Origin: Sphingosinicella microcystinivorans
GTDB lineage: Bacteria > Pseudomonadota > Alphaproteobacteria > Sphingomonadales > Sphingomonadaceae
NCBI RefSeq assembly: GCF_027941835.1
Contig: NZ_CP116005.1
Coordinates: 3,549,501 to 3,613,500, forward strand
Direction: 5' to 3'
Length of the DNA stretch: 64,000 bases
How positions within the stretch are numbered: position 1 is the first letter of the stretch; each line of letters opens with the position of its first letter. The notes under the pieces were generated by a model. It worked only from the letters and a program-made list of their open reading frames with translations, searched no databases and had not been told where the DNA came from. Both the position numbers and the translations under genes were made by a program. Below, piece after piece: positions 17,028-25,160 of the stretch.

Positions 17028-18476
17028 CTACTGCCGGACGCTTTCCGGAACCGGCGGACCCATCGTGCCCGGCGCCGTCACCTCAGTCGTCACCGGCTGC
17101 GCGTCGAAGCCCGGCGCCCAGTCCACCCAGTGCCGCTTGGCGCGCGCGGTGTAGTCGTCCGGCCTGTAGATCTCGACCGGCAGGTCGAGGTCGTCCGCCT
17201 CGGCGCGGCCGACCGTGGCGAGCAGCGCGTATCCGGCCACGAACGCGTCCCGCTCGGCGCGGACCAGCGTGACGCGCGCATCGAGCAGTTCCTGCTCGGC
17301 GTTCAGCACGTCGAGGATGTCGCGCGAGCCGACCTCGTTCTCGGCGCGCGTGCCTTCGAGCGCGAGTTCGTTGGCGCTCACCTGCACCTTCGCCGATTCG
17401 ATGGTCGAGCGGGCGCTTTGCAGGTTTTCCCACGCCTGCCGCGCGCTCTCGATGGTGTCGCGCTCGGTCGCCAGCGTATCCTGCTCGGCCTGCGAGAAGC
17501 GCGCCTCGGCCTCGCGGATGCGCGAGCCCTGCACGCCGGCCTGGAAGATCGGCAGCGTCAGCGTGGCGCCGATGTTCTGCGTATAGTCGATGCCGCCGGT
17601 GCGCACGCCCGCGCCCGCCGCGGTCAGGCCGCGAAAGTTCGTGTAGCCGACGCCGAACGACGCATCGACGCTCGGCAGGCGCGCGCCCTTCTGCACGCGC
17701 ACGTCCTGACGCGCCGCTTCCTGCTCCGACTTCGCGGCGAGCATGAACGGGCTGTCGGCGAGCGCGAGGTCGATCGCCTGCTGCTGTGTGCCGGGGATGA
17801 GCGGCGGCAGTTGCGGCTGCTCCAGGTTCTCCGGCGCATGGCCGACGACGCGCTCGTAGGTGGCGCGCGCGTTCGCGAGATTGCCGAGCGCGGCGATGTT
17901 CTGGCTGCGGGCGAGCGCGAGCCGCGCCTCGCTCTGCGCGACGTCGGTGCGCGTCAGGTCGCCGACCTCGAAGCGGTCGTTCGACGCCTGCAACTGGCGT
18001 TCGAGCACATGCACCTGATTCGTCGTCAGCTCGACCTCGGCCTGAAGGCGCAGCACGTCCATGTAGGCGACGACAGTGTCGAAGATCGTCTGGTTCTCGG
18101 CGGCGCGAAGCTGCTCGCGGCCCGCGAGTTCCCGGCTCTTCGCCGCCTTCAGCCCGGCCTGCAGGCGGCCGCCGCGATAGACCGGCTGGCTGAGCTGCAC
18201 GCCGACCGTGACGAGGCGGCTCATGTCGTTGAACCGGCCCGGCCCCGAGGTTTCCTGATCGAGCGCGGCCTGCGCGCCGAGGACGGGACGGAACTGGCCG
18301 AGCTGCTGCACGACACCCTCGGAGACGGCCTGCTGGCCCGCCCGCGCGCCCGCGAGCACGGGGTTGTTGGCGTAGGCGGCGGCCATCGCGTCGCGAAGGC
18401 TTTCCGCCGCCGCCGGCGTCGCCGCAAGCGCGGCGAGCGCCGCGCCGCCCATCAGAACACTCAGCCTGAGACCCAT
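17028..18476 (-). CDS. tolC: TolC family outer-membrane efflux/secretion channel
   Basis: The protein has 482 residues. A signal peptide (MGLRLSVLMGGAALAALAATPAAA) precedes two TolC repeats with long coiled-coil helices and the motifs QPVYRGGRLQAGL and LPIFQAGVQGSRIREAEAR. Near the C-terminus DILDVLNAEQELLDARVTLV is the conserved equatorial helix. It should form the trimeric outer-membrane duct of tripartite efflux or type I secretion. ATG 18476 was chosen because it begins the signal peptide. It sits 10 bases downstream of the PCMT gene stop on the same strand, so they probably form one unit. Confidence 0.93.
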   Translation of the reverse strand: MGLRLSVLMGGAALAALAATPAAAESLRDAMAAAYANNPVLAGARAGQQAVSEGVVQQLGQFRPVLGAQAALDQETSGPGRFNDMSRLVTVGVQLSQPVYRGGRLQAGLKAAKSRELAGREQLRAAENQTIFDTVVAYMDVLRLQAEVELTTNQVHVLERQLQASNDRFEVGDLTRTDVAQSEARLALARSQNIAALGNLANARATYERVVGHAPENLEQPQLPPLIPGTQQQAIDLALADSPFMLAAKSEQEAARQDVRVQKGARLPSVDASFGVGYTNFRGLTAAGAGVRTGGIDYTQNIGATLTLPIFQAGVQGSRIREAEARFSQAEQDTLATERDTIESARQAWENLQSARSTIESAKVQVSANELALEGTRAENEVGSRDILDVLNAEQELLDARVTLVRAERDAFVAGYALLATVGRAEADDLDLPVEIYRPDDYTARAKRHWVDWAPGFDAQPVTTEVTAPGTMGPPVPESVRQ

Positions 18477-18486
18477 TCGTCCGCTC

Positions 18487-19149
18487 CTAGAACTCGAATA
18501 CCCGCGGCCGCTCGAAACCCTTGAGAACCGGGGCGCCCGCTTCGAGCAGGCGCGTCCAGCCGACATGGCCGCCCGCGACGCGGCCGACCGAGACGCTCGG
18601 CGCGGCGCCGCGGTCGGCGAGCACGGCGGCGATGCGTCCGCCGTCGCGCACCTGCGCGATCAGCGCGTCCGGCACGGCCTCGACCTCGCCGTCGATCAGC
18701 AGCACGTCATACGGCGCGCCCTCGGCGCAGCCTTCGGCGAGCGGTCCCTCGACGACGCTGACGTTGGAAACGCCGGTCTTGGAGATCGCGGACGAGGCGC
18801 GGCGCACCAGCGTCGCATCGTCCTCGACGAGCGTGACGTGCGCGCACAGCCGTGCGAGGATCGAGGCCGAATAGCCCGTCGTGCCGCCGACGATGAGCGC
18901 GCGCTCGGTCGGCGCCACCTCCAGCGCGGACATCAGCAGGCAGCCGGGGAGCGGCGCAGGCAGCCAGCGGCCCGGCACGACCTCAAGCGCCTCGTCCAGA
19001 TAGGCAAGCGAGGAAAGCTCGGCGGGGACATACATCTCGCGCGGCACGTACTTGATGGCGGCGATGAGATTGGGTTCGATGATGCCGTTCGGGCGCAGCT
19101 GGCTGTCGATCATCGCGCTGCGCATCTTCCTGAAGTCCGGCAATTTCAC
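18487..19149 (-). CDS. pcm: Protein-L-isoaspartate O-methyltransferase family protein
   Basis: This 220-residue protein contains the PCMT entry MIDSQLRPNGI, the REMYVP segment, a degenerate SAM-binding glycine loop LIVGGTTGYSASIL, and VLLIDGEVE in the position of motif II. The usual GxGSGY loop is changed to GGTTGY, so catalysis may differ from classical Pcm. It probably acts in the cytoplasm on isoaspartyl residues or has a divergent role. It is cotranscribed with tolC. Confidence 0.8.
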   Translation of the reverse strand: MKLPDFRKMRSAMIDSQLRPNGIIEPNLIAAIKYVPREMYVPAELSSLAYLDEALEVVPGRWLPAPLPGCLLMSALEVAPTERALIVGGTTGYSASILARLCAHVTLVEDDATLVRRASSAISKTGVSNVSVVEGPLAEGCAEGAPYDVLLIDGEVEAVPDALIAQVRDGGRIAAVLADRGAAPSVSVGRVAGGHVGWTRLLEAGAPVLKGFERPRVFEF

Positions 19150-19404
19150 GGGCTTCGCGTCCTCTCTGACCTGTTCGCAGTGTTATATACGGATAACACA
19201 CTAAATTAGCAAGCCGCCGTCCGCTGGGGGCCGCGGCCGACTGCATCCGGCTTTAGGAGTTTCGCGCGGCAACGCCAAGGCGGAATAGTCGGCGTCCGTC
19301 CAATCCCGTGCGCCTTCCGTCGAAAGGCATCGCCGGAGAGGCGTTTACAGAAGCATTTACACTGGCCCACGCGATGGTCTAGAGAGCGCAGCCTCGCGCA
19401 TCGG

Positions 19405-19478
19405 GGCCCGATGGCGGAGTGGTTACGCAGAGGACTGCAAATCCTTGCACGCCGGTTCGATTCCGGCTCGGGCCTCCA
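19405..19478 (+). tRNA. tRNA-Cys (GCA)
   Basis: A cloverleaf can be drawn with acceptor stem GGCCCGA paired to TCGGGCC, T-arm GCCGGTTCGATTCCGGC, and anticodon GCA at 19437-19439 in the loop CTGCAAA. The 3' CCA is encoded at 19476-19478. The accessory region begins just downstream, with the IS21 fragment starting 38 bases after the gene. This fits use of the tRNA 3' end as an integration site, but no matching second attachment copy or integrase was found in the window. Confidence 0.95.
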
Positions 19479-19515
19479 AAACTTTCCTTTAAATCATTGA
19501 AAATAAAGGATAAAT

Positions 19516-19835
19516 TGGTGACACGCCTCGAAGAGGAGACCCGGATCGGCAAAGGCGGGACCCTGGCGGCGCAGCTGTCGCGGCTCGACCTGATCGTGCT
19601 CGACGAGCTCGGTTATCTGCCGTTCGCCCGCTCGGGAGGGCAGTTGCTGTTCCACCTCATCAGCAAGCTTTATGAGCGGACCAGCGTCATCATCACCACG
19701 AACCTCGCCTTCGGCGAATGGCCGACCGTGTTCGGCGATCCCAAGATGACCACGGCGCTGCTCGACCGCGTCACCCACCACTGCGATATCGTCGAGACGG
19801 GCAACGACAGCTGGCGCTTCAAAAACCGCAGCTGA
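19516..19835 (+). pseudogene. istB 3' fragment (IS21 ATPase helper)
   Basis: Only the C-terminal 105 or so residues remain, beginning [16 protein letters not shown] and containing the Walker-B-like [12 protein letters not shown] and the sensor segment IITTNLAF, then ending SWRFKNRS. The Walker A half seen in the complete copy (GGTGTGKTH) is missing, so no ATPase function is expected. An apparent longer open frame here is created by fusion through the tRNA gene. Confidence 0.85.
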
Positions 19836-20013
19836 CAGCCACCTTCGGCGCCTTCAAAAATCTATCTTGCGCTGCGCGCGCCTCCGGTCGGGCTACGCCC
19901 GCCCTCCGCCGCACGCAGCGCAAGGCCATCTTCAACAAACCAGCATCATATTATCCGAAAAGGGGGTCCCTCTTCGACGCCGATCGGGGGTCCCTTTTGA
20001 ACGCCGTTTGACA
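19516..20013 (+). mobile_element. 498-bp right-end fragment of an IS21-family element (copy 1)
   Basis: It begins at TGGTGACACG inside istB and runs through the istB stop and the intact terminal repeats to the outer end CGTTTGACA. It matches the corresponding part of the element at 55303-58249 (reverse strand) over its full length as far as I can compare, and the copy at 29027-29524. Two direct repeats of the type GGCGTNNAANAGGGACCCCC mark the end. Both small copies start at the same internal base. Confidence 0.85.
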
Positions 20014-20745
20014 GTCTGCGCCGCGCTGTTTGGACTTTGCGCGTTCTTGTCGTCGCTCGTTCTGGTCGTTTGGGGCGTTGCCAGCGTCAGCAATCAGGAC
20101 GTCGGCCAAGGGCCAGTCATCGCCTTTATGGTCCTGATGGGGATCGCGGCGCTGACGCTCGTGTACTGGCGACACTTCCAATACGGCCTGGGCATCATCG
20201 GAGCCAAGCGCCCGGGATTCTACGCCAACAGCCGTCCATCGACGGTCGAAACGCTTGAAAAGCTCTTCGATTTCCTTGGCCGCAGAACGGCGCCCGAGGC
20301 CTATTGCTATGACCGAAAAGGCATCAGACACCCTGTCAGCCGCCGCCATTTCTATGGGCGCCTGCGAGGCTTGCTGTTGTCGGAATCCGCGAGCGACCGG
20401 GCGCTCGTCGTCCCTCCAAGTGGCTTCTGGTTCAGCCGCCAGATTTATATCGATGCCGAGCCCGACGAAATCATCCGCGCCCTCAAGGTCAAACCGCAAG
20501 CGGGCGGGCGTCCGAAGGCCTATGACTATGAAGCGATGCTGCTCACGTTGATCGAGCACCCTTCCCTTCGCAATATCGACATCGACAAACATGGCGCCGA
20601 AACGCAGATCATGAACCTGATCCGGGCCCGCTGCGATCCTAGCGAAGCCCATGACAACGACATTCCCGTCCCGGAGCCCACTAAACTGCGGGAGTTTGCC
20701 AAGAGAGTTGTCGCCGCGATGAAAATCAACCGTTCCGCACGCTGA
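20014..20745 (+). CDS. Hypothetical membrane protein, 5' end cut by the IS21 fragment
   Basis: The frame begins directly at the IS end and encodes about 243 residues: two hydrophobic segments (ALFGLCAFLSSLVLVVWGVA and VIAFMVLMGIAALTLVYW), then a soluble domain of about 170 residues with FWFSRQIYIDAEPDEI and a C-terminal EPTKLREFAKRVVAAMK. The natural start is probably lost; ATG 20129 is the first internal candidate. I do not recognise the family. A degraded copy of its 3' end recurs at about 21659. Confidence 0.5.
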   Translation, partial: VCAALFGLCAFLSSLVLVVWGVASVSNQDVGQGPVIAFMVLMGIAALTLVYWRHFQYGLGIIGAKRPGFYANSRPSTVETLEKLFDFLGRRTAPEAYCYDRKGIRHPVSRRHFYGRLRGLLLSESASDRALVVPPSGFWFSRQIYIDAEPDEIIRALKVKPQAGGRPKAYDYEAMLLTLIEHPSLRNIDIDKHGAETQIMNLIRARCDPSEAHDNDIPVPEPTKLREFAKRVVAAMKINRSAR

Positions 20746-20842
20746 ACGTGAACCCACTCTTTGGCCCGTTGCAGCTGCGGCGCAGAAGCGACGTATTGCA
20801 AATTGCAATACATTCAGACATATTGGAACACAGAGGTGAACG

Positions 20843-21145
20843 ATGACACGACAGGCACAACGCAAGGAACACCCGCTGTCCATGAGACTGCCGGATACCG
20901 ATATTGCCATTATCGACCGCGCCGCCCGCCTGCGCGGACGATCGCGAACCGATTTCGTACGCGATGCCGCCGTACGCGCTGCCGAGGACGTGCTGATGGA
21001 AACGACCCCGATCCGCATGAGTGCGGAAGGGTTCGACGCGTTCATGGCTGCCGTATCCGGCCCGGCAACGCCTGTTCCCGAAATGGTGGAACTGTTCCGC
21101 CGCGTTGCCCCATGGGAAACCGATGCAGCCTCGACCGGGAGCTGA
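20843..21145 (+). CDS. DUF1778 (TacA-like) ribbon-helix-helix antitoxin
   Basis: The protein has 100 residues. The N-terminal RHH segment (HPLSMRLPDTDIAIIDRAA) and RSRTDFVRDAAV are typical of DUF1778 antitoxins, which bind both their own promoter and the GNAT toxin. GAGGTGAACG lies just ahead of the ATG. The toxin gene starts 3 bases after its stop. Autoregulation by the pair is the family rule; no operator was resolved. Confidence 0.85.
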   Translation: MTRQAQRKEHPLSMRLPDTDIAIIDRAARLRGRSRTDFVRDAAVRAAEDVLMETTPIRMSAEGFDAFMAAVSGPATPVPEMVELFRRVAPWETDAASTGS

Positions 21146-21148
21146 TTC

Positions 21149-21646
21149 TTGGCGATCTCCGCGCCTGAACCGCTCGCTGCGGCTCATGACGTTTCCGCAT
21201 TTTCCTGCGGCAAACCTTCACTAGACCGCTGGTTGCAGACCCGTGCCCTGTCCAATCAAGAGAAGGGCTTTACAGCAGTGATGGTGGTGCACGCGCAAGG
21301 GCGCGTGATCGGCTATTATGGCCTCGCGCCGACTTCGGTCATCCCGGCCCACCTACCCCGCTCGATCCGCACGGGTCAGCCGCCTGATCCTGTACCCTGC
21401 CTTCTGCTGGGGCAGCTTGCCACCGATCAGGCCTGGGCAGGCAAAGGGATTGGTAGCGGCCTTTTAAAGCACGCGCTCCAACGCTGTATTACAGCGTCCC
21501 GGCTAATCGGGGGACGTGCGCTGGTGGTCAATGCCGTCGACGATGAAGCCGCACAATTCTGGACACGTTGGGGTTTCCTGGCCTCCAAGGACGACCCATT
21601 GACTCTGTTCAGGTCAATTGCAGACATCGCAAGATCGATTGCGTGA
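21149..21646 (+). CDS. GNAT acetyltransferase toxin (TacT-like)
   Basis: This 165-residue protein has the GNAT acetyl-CoA loop seen as QAWAGKGIGSGLL and the toxin-type C-terminus AAQFWTRWGF with preceding GGRALVVNAVDD. Proteins paired with DUF1778 acetylate aminoacyl-tRNA and stop translation. Start is TTG 21149, right behind the antitoxin stop, so translation is coupled. It lies within the mobilisable-element remnant, as is usual for such addiction modules. Confidence 0.85.
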   Translation: MAISAPEPLAAAHDVSAFSCGKPSLDRWLQTRALSNQEKGFTAVMVVHAQGRVIGYYGLAPTSVIPAHLPRSIRTGQPPDPVPCLLLGQLATDQAWAGKGIGSGLLKHALQRCITASRLIGGRALVVNAVDDEAAQFWTRWGFLASKDDPLTLFRSIADIARSIA

Positions 21647-21658
21647 GCCAGAGCGCGA

Positions 21659-21713
21659 ACCTTCCGGAGCCCACCAGACTGCGAGAATTTTCCAAGAAAA
21701 TGTCGCCGCGATA
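21659..21713 (+). repeat. Degraded duplicate of the 3' end of the 20014-20745 gene
   Basis: The stretch coding EPTRLREFSKKMSPR matches EPTKLREFAKRVVAA at 20674-20720, with most bases shared (for example CCGGAGCCCAC and CGAGAATTTTCCAAG against CGGGAGTTTGCCAAG). It is followed by an early stop. It suggests that a related gene once lay here, or that the toxin-antitoxin pair arrived with a duplicated flank. Confidence 0.55.
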
Positions 21714-21917
21714 AAAAACAATCTCTCTGCGTCCCCGAAGTGGACCGCCACATTATCGAAGGTCAGTGGAAAAGCGACGTCGTCCGTTGGGTCTGATTGC
21801 CGAAACTTGCCGGGCATCGGCAGATTTCCGCTGCTTTCCAGTTCCCGCACGACCCATCCGTAGCCTTGTGCAAGCTCAGGCGTCTCCTGCCACGCACCAC
21901 CAGCCACGGAGACGTCC

Positions 21918-22091
21918 ATGGAACCCGTTGCCATCTCTATCAACGATACCGCCAAGGTCCTCGGCGTTTGTCGATCATCGGTATACGGCCTGATCAAGTC
22001 GGGCGGACTCGACGCGATCAAGATCGGCAGGCGCACCTTGCTGACCACCGAGTCCATCAGGCGGTTGGCGCAAACCCGGTCCGCCGTCTGA
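21918..22091 (+). CDS. 57-residue helix-turn-helix protein (excisionase/AlpA-like)
   Basis: The protein reads MEPVAISINDTAKVLGVCR, followed by SSVYGLIKSGGLDAIKIGRR. This winged-helix pattern (tAxxLgvsrxtvyxli, then kiGrr) is that of MerR-type excisionases and AlpA-like regulators of mobile elements. GGAGACG is ahead of the ATG. In this setting it may control excision or transfer of the element remnant. No integrase partner is present in the window. Confidence 0.75.
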   Translation: MEPVAISINDTAKVLGVCRSSVYGLIKSGGLDAIKIGRRTLLTTESIRRLAQTRSAV

Positions 22092-22197
22092 TCCGCAGCT
22101 GCTATGCGACCCCGACCCGTGGTTTGGCGAACTGCTCCCATCTTCCTGCCGCCATACCGCCGCTCACCGCCATCGCTATTCCACGAAAGGACGCTGT

Positions 22198-22746
22198 ATG
22201 TCCGTTTTCTGCCGCGCTCTGGACCGGCTAACCGGTCTTCTATGGCCCAGCCGCAAGGTTACGCTGCGGGTCTCCGCCGATACCCGCGCCGCTCGCTATG
22301 CACTGCCGCTTATCAAGAAGATTCTCGCCGATAACGACGACGGCGAGACCTACCGCACCGCGCTGATCGACTGGCACCGGGCGGAGCGGCCACCCCTCGC
22401 CCTTTATCATGGAACCACGAGCTTCTGCAGGATCGATGGTCCCAGCCAATGGGTCGGGGATCATCCGTTTCCGCTGGGCGGGCTGATCCTCAGTCCCGGC
22501 GTGACCGCACACCTTGATCCGTTCGAGGCCGAGGCGTTGCATGAACATATGCAAAGCGCGATCGAACGGGCGATTCGGGCATGGCTTACCGACCGCAGTC
22601 GGCGCGCCCACCCGGCAGTCCCGGTGGAGTTCGATCGCCGCGAGGCCGACCGCGTGGCCAAGGCGATGATCGCGGCCTGGGCGGCGCTGCAGGAGCGGAA
22701 CCGCCGACCCGCCGCCGAGGATGCGAAAGGACCGCATCATGTTTGA
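22198..22746 (+). CDS. Hypothetical protein of the mobilisable-element remnant
   Basis: This 182-residue soluble protein begins MSVFCRALDRLTGLLWPSRK after a GAAAGGA ribosome-binding site. Its C-terminal half has helices rich in Ala, Glu and Arg (FEAEALHEHMQSAIERAIRAWL). No catalytic motif is visible. Its position between the excisionase-like gene and the transfer genes suggests a role in element maintenance or transfer, which is an inference only. Confidence 0.55.
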   Translation: MSVFCRALDRLTGLLWPSRKVTLRVSADTRAARYALPLIKKILADNDDGETYRTALIDWHRAERPPLALYHGTTSFCRIDGPSQWVGDHPFPLGGLILSPGVTAHLDPFEAEALHEHMQSAIERAIRAWLTDRSRRAHPAVPVEFDRREADRVAKAMIAAWAALQERNRRPAAEDAKGPHHV

Positions 22747-22838
22747 GCGGATCGCGCAGTGGGCAGCGTTGCAGGGCCGCGATGCTGCGCATCGAGCCCG
22801 CAATTTGGATACACACCTCACGCACGTGTGCATCCCGC

Positions 22839-22938
22839 ATTTCCGCCATTTTTCAAGACAGCGATTCGACAGCGCCTTTTCCCGGTCGCGCGAAAATGTT
22901 GGATTTCCGCCACTTGTCGAGACAGCGGATCGCTGTCT
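22839..22938. other. Candidate origin of transfer (repeats plus hairpin)
   Basis: Two 30-base direct repeats beginning ATTTCCGCCA lie at 22839-22868 and 22903-22932 and agree at about 25 of 30 positions. The second runs into a perfect 8-base inverted repeat AGACAGCG/CGCTGTCT with loop GAT (22920-22938). The site sits just ahead of the RHH-like, traD and relaxase genes, where oriT commonly lies in MobF systems. No nic site was identified. Confidence 0.5.
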
Positions 22939-22953
22939 CCGGGGGGGCGGGCA

Positions 22954-23325
22954 ATGAAGCTGGTCCGACACACCATCCGCTTGCCCGAATCACTCGACAA
23001 GGCACTTCGCGTGCTGGCCGAGCGGCACGGCATCAGTGTTTACGCACTGCTCCCGCGCGCCGTGAAGGCTGGCGTCGCAGCCCTCGCCAACCCGCCCGCG
23101 CCGGGTAATGATGATCGGGAGATCGTCGCCGAACTTGCATCGCTTGGCACCCACATCGTGGGCGTCGAGCGGCTGCTGGACCGCACGCTGTTCACCGCGT
23201 GCGCCGCCTACGCCTATGCCCGCAGCGCGGCGCTCGAGGCGCGCAAGAGCGACGAGGTCATCACCGCCGAGATCAACGCCGCCTATGACCGCCAGCGGCG
23301 GCTTTCGCAGGAGCAGCGGCCGTGA
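22954..23325 (+). CDS. Ribbon-helix-helix-like accessory protein next to the relaxase operon
   Basis: The protein has 123 residues: MKLVRHTIRLPESLDKALRV followed by LAERHGISVYALLPRAVKAG resembles an RHH DNA-binding domain, and the rest is helical. ATG 22954 was chosen because the family-like start lies there; the longer open frame crosses the repeat region. Its stop overlaps the traD start by 4 bases (GTGA), so it belongs to the transfer operon. A relaxosome accessory role at the adjacent repeats is plausible but not shown. Confidence 0.6.
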   Translation: MKLVRHTIRLPESLDKALRVLAERHGISVYALLPRAVKAGVAALANPPAPGNDDREIVAELASLGTHIVGVERLLDRTLFTACAAYAYARSAALEARKSDEVITAEINAAYDRQRRLSQEQRP

Positions 23326-25160
23326 CCCACGACCGGCGCATCCATGCCGACGCCGTGCGGCGACAGCTTCGCGGCAACCACGCCCGGCGCTTCAAGCGGC
23401 AGGCCGGTATCATGCTTGGCGCCGTCGCGCTCGGCGCGGTGGCGGCGCCCTACGCGATGCTGGACAGGGACGCTCAGTGGGCGGCGGGCGTGTACGCCTA
23501 CGCGCGGACGAGCTTGTGGGTCGCGGACGGCGCTGTCGCCGATCCCGAGATTAGCGTTACGTATAGGGGAGCGGATTACCGCGTATCCGCGCGTGCCGTC
23601 ATCGCGAGCCGCTACTACCGCGAAGCGGCAGACGCAGTGCTGATCTACGCCGCTCGCGGATGCGGGCTGGGCTTTGCCGCGTGGCTCTTGGGACTCATCC
23701 TGCTCAAAGGTGCCGCTGCGCGGCGGCGCGAGCGCGCGCTTGAGGATCGCATCATCGCCGGAACCTTGGTCACCACCGAGAGGCGGCTGGCGAAACTTGT
23801 TGGCAAGGAGGCACGTACCGACGCCCTGTCGATCGGCAAGGTGCCGATCCCGGCCCGACTGGAAACCCGCCATATGGCGATGATCGGCACGACGGGCAGC
23901 GGCAAGACTACGGTGCTGCGTCAGCTACTCGACGGGATCGAGGCGCGGGGCGACGCCGCGCTTATCTATGACACCAGCGGCGAGTTCGTCGCGCATTACT
24001 ACCGGCCCGAGCGCGGCGACGTGATCCTGAACCCGTTCGATGCGCGCTGCGCATTCTGGACGCCGTTCGCGGAGATCGCCCACCCCGCCGACGCCGCGCG
24101 TATCGCGCACCAGTTCATCACCGAGACGAACAGCCGGGATCACGACGTGTGGCTGGAGACCGCGCGCATCCTTGTCGCCAACATGATCCGCAAGCTCTGG
24201 GAAGAGGGAAATACCACCCTCACCGCCCTGCTCGGTGCGCTTCAGGTGAAGACCAAGGACGAACTCAAGGCCTGGCTGACGGATACCTCATCGGCGCGGA
24301 CCTTCGCCGACGATGCCGACCGGGCGACGGGCAGCGTGCTCTTCATGCTCGCCAAGGCCGCCGACCTCATCCAGTTCCTGCGCGCCGAGGACAGCGGCGG
24401 CGCACCATTTGCGTTCCGCGACTTCATGAGCGGGCTCGATGCGCGCGAGGCCCCGCGCCCGTGGATCTTCGTGCCGCGCAAGGAAGACTATTTTGAAGCG
24501 TCGAAACCGCTGCTCGCCTGCTGGCTCGAATGCGCGGCGAGCGCTGTGCTGGGGCTCGCGCCCTCTCCCGAGCGGCGCATCTGGTTCGTGCTCGACGAGC
24601 TTGCCGACCTCCCCCGCGTCGACAATCTCGCGCGCCTTCTTCCCGAAGGCCGCAAGTTCGGGGCTGCCGTCGTGCTCACCTTTCAGGCCATGGGGCAGAT
24701 GCGGCACCGCTACGGGCCGCAGCTTGCCGAGTCGATGCTCGGCTGCTGCAACACCAAGCTGTTCCTGCAAACCATCGATAGCGAGACCCGGCAATGGGCC
24801 AGCGAGACCATTGGCACGTGCGATGTCGAAATCCAGACCATGACCGACGCGCTCGCCGAAGGCGACGACGCAGCGCGCACCACCCTTGGCCGAATGCGCA
24901 AGACGCGCCCCGCCGTGCTCGAAAGTGAACTGCGCCTCCCCAAGCATGAAGGCTTCCTGCTGCTGCCGGACGGCTTGCCGGTGGCGCGCGTGAAGCTCAC
25001 CGCCGATCATGTCGCGCGGCGCGGGCCGCCGTGCCAGCCGGGCTTTGTAGCTGGCGATCCAGGCACCACGCTTTGGCAGGCGGCGCGCGCGGTGCCCGCC
25101 CCGCAGCCTCCGTCCGAATCCCTGTCCTCGCCGCCCCCCACGAGCCAGGGACCAGTGTGA
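23322..25160 (+). CDS. traD: Conjugal transfer coupling protein TraD (type IV secretion ATPase)
   Basis: The protein has 612 residues. Two hydrophobic segments lie near residues 25-45 and 105-130, giving an inner-membrane anchor. Walker A MIGTTGSGKTT is at about residue 187 and the Walker-B-like IWFVLDELADLPR at about 425. The family links relaxase-bound DNA to the type IV channel. Start is GTG 23322, coupled to the previous gene, and its stop overlaps the relaxase ATG. No mating-pair genes follow, so it would need a channel from elsewhere. Confidence 0.88.
   Translation: MTHDRRIHADAVRRQLRGNHARRFKRQAGIMLGAVALGAVAAPYAMLDRDAQWAAGVYAYARTSLWVADGAVADPEISVTYRGADYRVSARAVIASRYYREAADAVLIYAARGCGLGFAAWLLGLILLKGAAARRRERALEDRIIAGTLVTTERRLAKLVGKEARTDALSIGKVPIPARLETRHMAMIGTTGSGKTTVLRQLLDGIEARGDAALIYDTSGEFVAHYYRPERGDVILNPFDARCAFWTPFAEIAHPADAARIAHQFITETNSRDHDVWLETARILVANMIRKLWEEGNTTLTALLGALQVKTKDELKAWLTDTSSARTFADDADRATGSVLFMLAKAADLIQFLRAEDSGGAPFAFRDFMSGLDAREAPRPWIFVPRKEDYFEASKPLLACWLECAASAVLGLAPSPERRIWFVLDELADLPRVDNLARLLPEGRKFGAAVVLTFQAMGQMRHRYGPQLAESMLGCCNTKLFLQTIDSETRQWASETIGTCDVEIQTMTDALAEGDDAARTTLGRMRKTRPAVLESELRLPKHEGFLLLPDGLPVARVKLTADHVARRGPPCQPGFVAGDPGTTLWQAARAVPAPQPPSESLSSPPPTSQGPV

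Noticed and set aside
19867-20745. Single gene reading from the IS21 end into the membrane protein
   Set aside because: The first part is IS terminal sequence that occurs also at 29.4 and 55.3 kb; only the part after 20013 belongs to the gene.
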